Assembly (NCBI GenBank): GCA_963792705.1
Contig: CAWBXD010000014.1
Location: 186,001 to 250,000, forward strand
DNA from: JBBQVS01 sp963792705
Lineage (GTDB): Bacteria; Chloroflexota; Ktedonobacteria; Ktedonobacterales; Ktedonobacteraceae
Length of the DNA stretch: 64,000 nt
Direction: 5' to 3'
Shown here: positions 62,502-64,000 of the stretch, in pieces
How the letters are laid out: every line of letters starts with the position of its first letter
Numbering within the stretch: the stretch's first letter is position 1
Translations under genes and position numbers: made by a program
Notes under the pieces: model-generated
Database searches by the model: none
What the model saw: only the letters and a program-made list of their open reading frames with translations
Told to the model about the DNA's origin: nothing

Positions 62502-63737
62502 ATGCAGAATAGAACCGTTCCAGCTGACCGCAAATTAATGCGTCATATGAATCAGAGTAGCTTGTTAAATCTTGTACGAGCACAAGCACCAATCTCACGG
62601 CCTCAACTCGCACAACTTTCGGGGCTGAGTCTCGCAACGGTGATAGGGATTACCAACGAACTGATCGAGCACAACCTGGTACTAGAAAGTGGGATTGCAG
62701 AGTCTACAGGAGGAAGAAAAGCGAGTTTATTGGAGATTCGTCATGATGGTGGTTTTGCTATTGGACTAAAACTGACAGAGTATGAAACAACGGGGGTTGT
62801 GCTGAATTTGAACGGCGATATCGTCTACTCAGAGCAACAGAAGGTCCTTCTCAGCAATAATAGCCAGTATGCTACAGAACTTCTGGCAACGATGGTCCAG
62901 GATCTGATCAAGCATAGCGAAATTGCTCAACAGAAGATTATTGGGGTTGGCTGCGGATTGTCTGGCTATGTCGATGTCGGTCGGGGACGAAGTATTGACT
63001 CGCCAATTCTTGGATGGCAGGATGTTGAAATCAGTACTCCGTTACAAGCACGCCTCAATATTCCAGTCTTTCTTGATAATGATGTCAATTGCCTCACGAT
63101 TTACGAAATGCTTTTTGGGCAGGGGCGGCCTTATAACCATTTTTTGACGGTCGCCATTGGTCGAGGAGTAGGTCTAGGTATCGTCATTCATGGTGATTTG
63201 TATCGAGGAGCCTCTGGAGGCGCAGGAGAGTTCGGACACACTCCTATTATCGCGGAAGGACGGCTCTGTGAGTGTGGCAAGCGAGGATGCCTTGAGGCAT
63301 ACGTCTGTGAGTCTGGCATTGTCCAAAACTACCTTGAACACTTGCATACCAGCACCTATCAGTTAGATCTATACCACTTAGACAGGAGAAAGCAGGCAAC
63401 AGATATGACTGCCATGGAGGTGCTAGAAAAGGCAAGGCATGGAGATGAAGCAGCTCTTGTTGCTTTTCGTCGCGCGGGAACTCTGCTTGGCATGGGTCTT
63501 GCCAACCTTGTGAACCTGTTGAACCCCGAAGGTATTCTCTTAACCAGTTATGACTCTATTCTTGGTGCTGGCGATCTTTTCTTTGGTCCGATGAAAGTTG
63601 CGATGCAGCAATATACGTTTTCACGCCTTGCCGCACACATGCAGTTTATCGTGGAGCCACTTGGGTATGAGAATTGGGCACGTGGGGCAGGCAGCTTAGC
63701 CCTCCGTCAACTTTTCTTGCTTCCCACTAAAGCATAG
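62502..63737 (+). CDS. ROK-family transcriptional regulator
   Basis: This is a 411-aa repressor of the NagC/XylR/Mlc type. The N-terminal winged HTH (about 18-70) reads ISRPQLAQLSGLSLATVIGI; the ROK domain (about 85-400) has the sugar-binding/Zn motif GEFGHTPIIAEGRLCECGKR and GCLEAYVCE. It likely senses a galactoside or derived sugar and represses the divergent alpha-galactosidase and its own operon, including the GH4 gene. GGTGG precedes the ATG. Confidence 0.95.
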   Translation: MQNRTVPADRKLMRHMNQSSLLNLVRAQAPISRPQLAQLSGLSLATVIGITNELIEHNLVLESGIAESTGGRKASLLEIRHDGGFAIGLKLTEYETTGVVLNLNGDIVYSEQQKVLLSNNSQYATELLATMVQDLIKHSEIAQQKIIGVGCGLSGYVDVGRGRSIDSPILGWQDVEISTPLQARLNIPVFLDNDVNCLTIYEMLFGQGRPYNHFLTVAIGRGVGLGIVIHGDLYRGASGGAGEFGHTPIIAEGRLCECGKRGCLEAYVCESGIVQNYLEHLHTSTYQLDLYHLDRRKQATDMTAMEVLEKARHGDEAALVAFRRAGTLLGMGLANLVNLLNPEGILLTSYDSILGAGDLFFGPMKVAMQQYTFSRLAAHMQFIVEPLGYENWARGAGSLALRQLFLLPTKA

Positions 63738-63945
63738 GAGAGGCATAGGACTCAATCGTCCCTTTTGAAAGATAGTGAAGGGAATTTGCTCTGATTCGTG
63801 TCCCTATACAGTGTACGCAAGCACTTCTTTCAAAATATGGTTTCTCGTGAAACGTGTGTAATCATTGCTTCTTCGTTCATAGGTAGTACATCTGCAAGAT
63901 TTGGAAGTGGTGTAGTAACCAACAAAGAAAAGGAAAAAGAATTAC

Positions 63946-64000
63946 GTGGCTATCAAAATTGCGATGATTGGAGCAGGCTCAATTGGTTTTACGCGTACAC
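63946..64000 (+). CDS. GH4-family glycosidase (partial, cut by right edge)
   Basis: The first 18 codons read VAIKIAMIGAGSIGFTRT, the NAD-binding start of GH4 alpha-galactosidases/alpha-glucosidases (MelA/LplD type). The start is GTG at 63946 with AGGAAAAAG upstream. The gene runs off the window. Its place after the ROK regulator suggests intracellular use of the released galactosides. Confidence 0.8.
   Translation, partial: MAIKIAMIGAGSIGFTRT

Overview
The window looks like a chromosomal stretch from a filamentous, large-genome Chloroflexota bacterium, most likely class Ktedonobacteria. This is inferred from moderate GC content, from a huge SARP/BTAD regulator with an N-terminal 'GHGPYWY' cysteine motif, from several sigma-factor/anti-sigma-like pairs, and from many enzymes in short operons. 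No rRNA, tRNA, CRISPR array or intact transposase gene was recognised.

Layout. 1-1503 (-) is an iron/heme/cobalamin-type ABC importer (ATPase cut by the left edge, plus FecCD permease). 1674-2904 (+) holds a flavin reductase overlapping an Fe-S uracil-DNA glycosylase. 2952-6919 (-) holds a SufU-like Fe-S scaffold, a rhodanese and RecD2 helicase. 7084-8707 (+) is an IclR regulator with a clear operator, plus a methyltransferase. 8937-14837 (+) is the 1,462-residue BTAD/AAA/TPR regulator followed by an O-methyltransferase and a PHP phosphoesterase. 14869-16871 (-) is an ECF sigma factor translationally coupled to a membrane beta-propeller. 17077-18864 is a divergent DUF35/thiolase-like pair lacking the usual thiolase cysteine. 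18876-19461 contains two decayed genes (VOC and GNAT). RmuC follows, then SWIM and SNF2 proteins, PduO-type adenosyltransferase and an NrtR-like regulator, all leftward.

27252-31787 (+) is a 1,511-residue SF1 helicase with a C-terminal Vsr/DUF559-like nuclease, an architecture known from anti-phage systems. GH15 glycosidase, TypA (with a structured leader), P450, a MerE-like protein with an adjacent two-component system, a second sigma/zinc-finger pair, glutaredoxin, a DUF2085 protein, MtaB, a Vgb-like lipoprotein and an S9 peptidase follow. 47072-52795 (-) holds two acidic/coiled-coil unknowns and a 1,354-residue zinc-ribbon protein with dozens of membrane segments. 53123-58572 holds a sulfatase-fold hydrolase, Lgt, a small protein, a RibD-like reductase, a GNAT and a LOG-family hydrolase.

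58600-59832 is decayed DNA with a truncated YceI pseudogene and a 46-49 bp inverted repeat. It borders a sugar-utilisation locus of different base composition: secreted GH27 alpha-galactosidase (-), divergent ROK regulator (+) and the start of a GH4 glycosidase. Two near-identical operator-like sites exactly 120 bp apart lie next to the two divergent promoters.

Transcription units often end in unusually long, near-perfect hairpins (up to 34 bp arms). The strongest candidates for new biology are the helicase-nuclease giant, the zinc-ribbon polytopic giant, the Cys-less thiolase/DUF35 pair and the large regulator operon. All functions are inferred from motifs; no database search was run.
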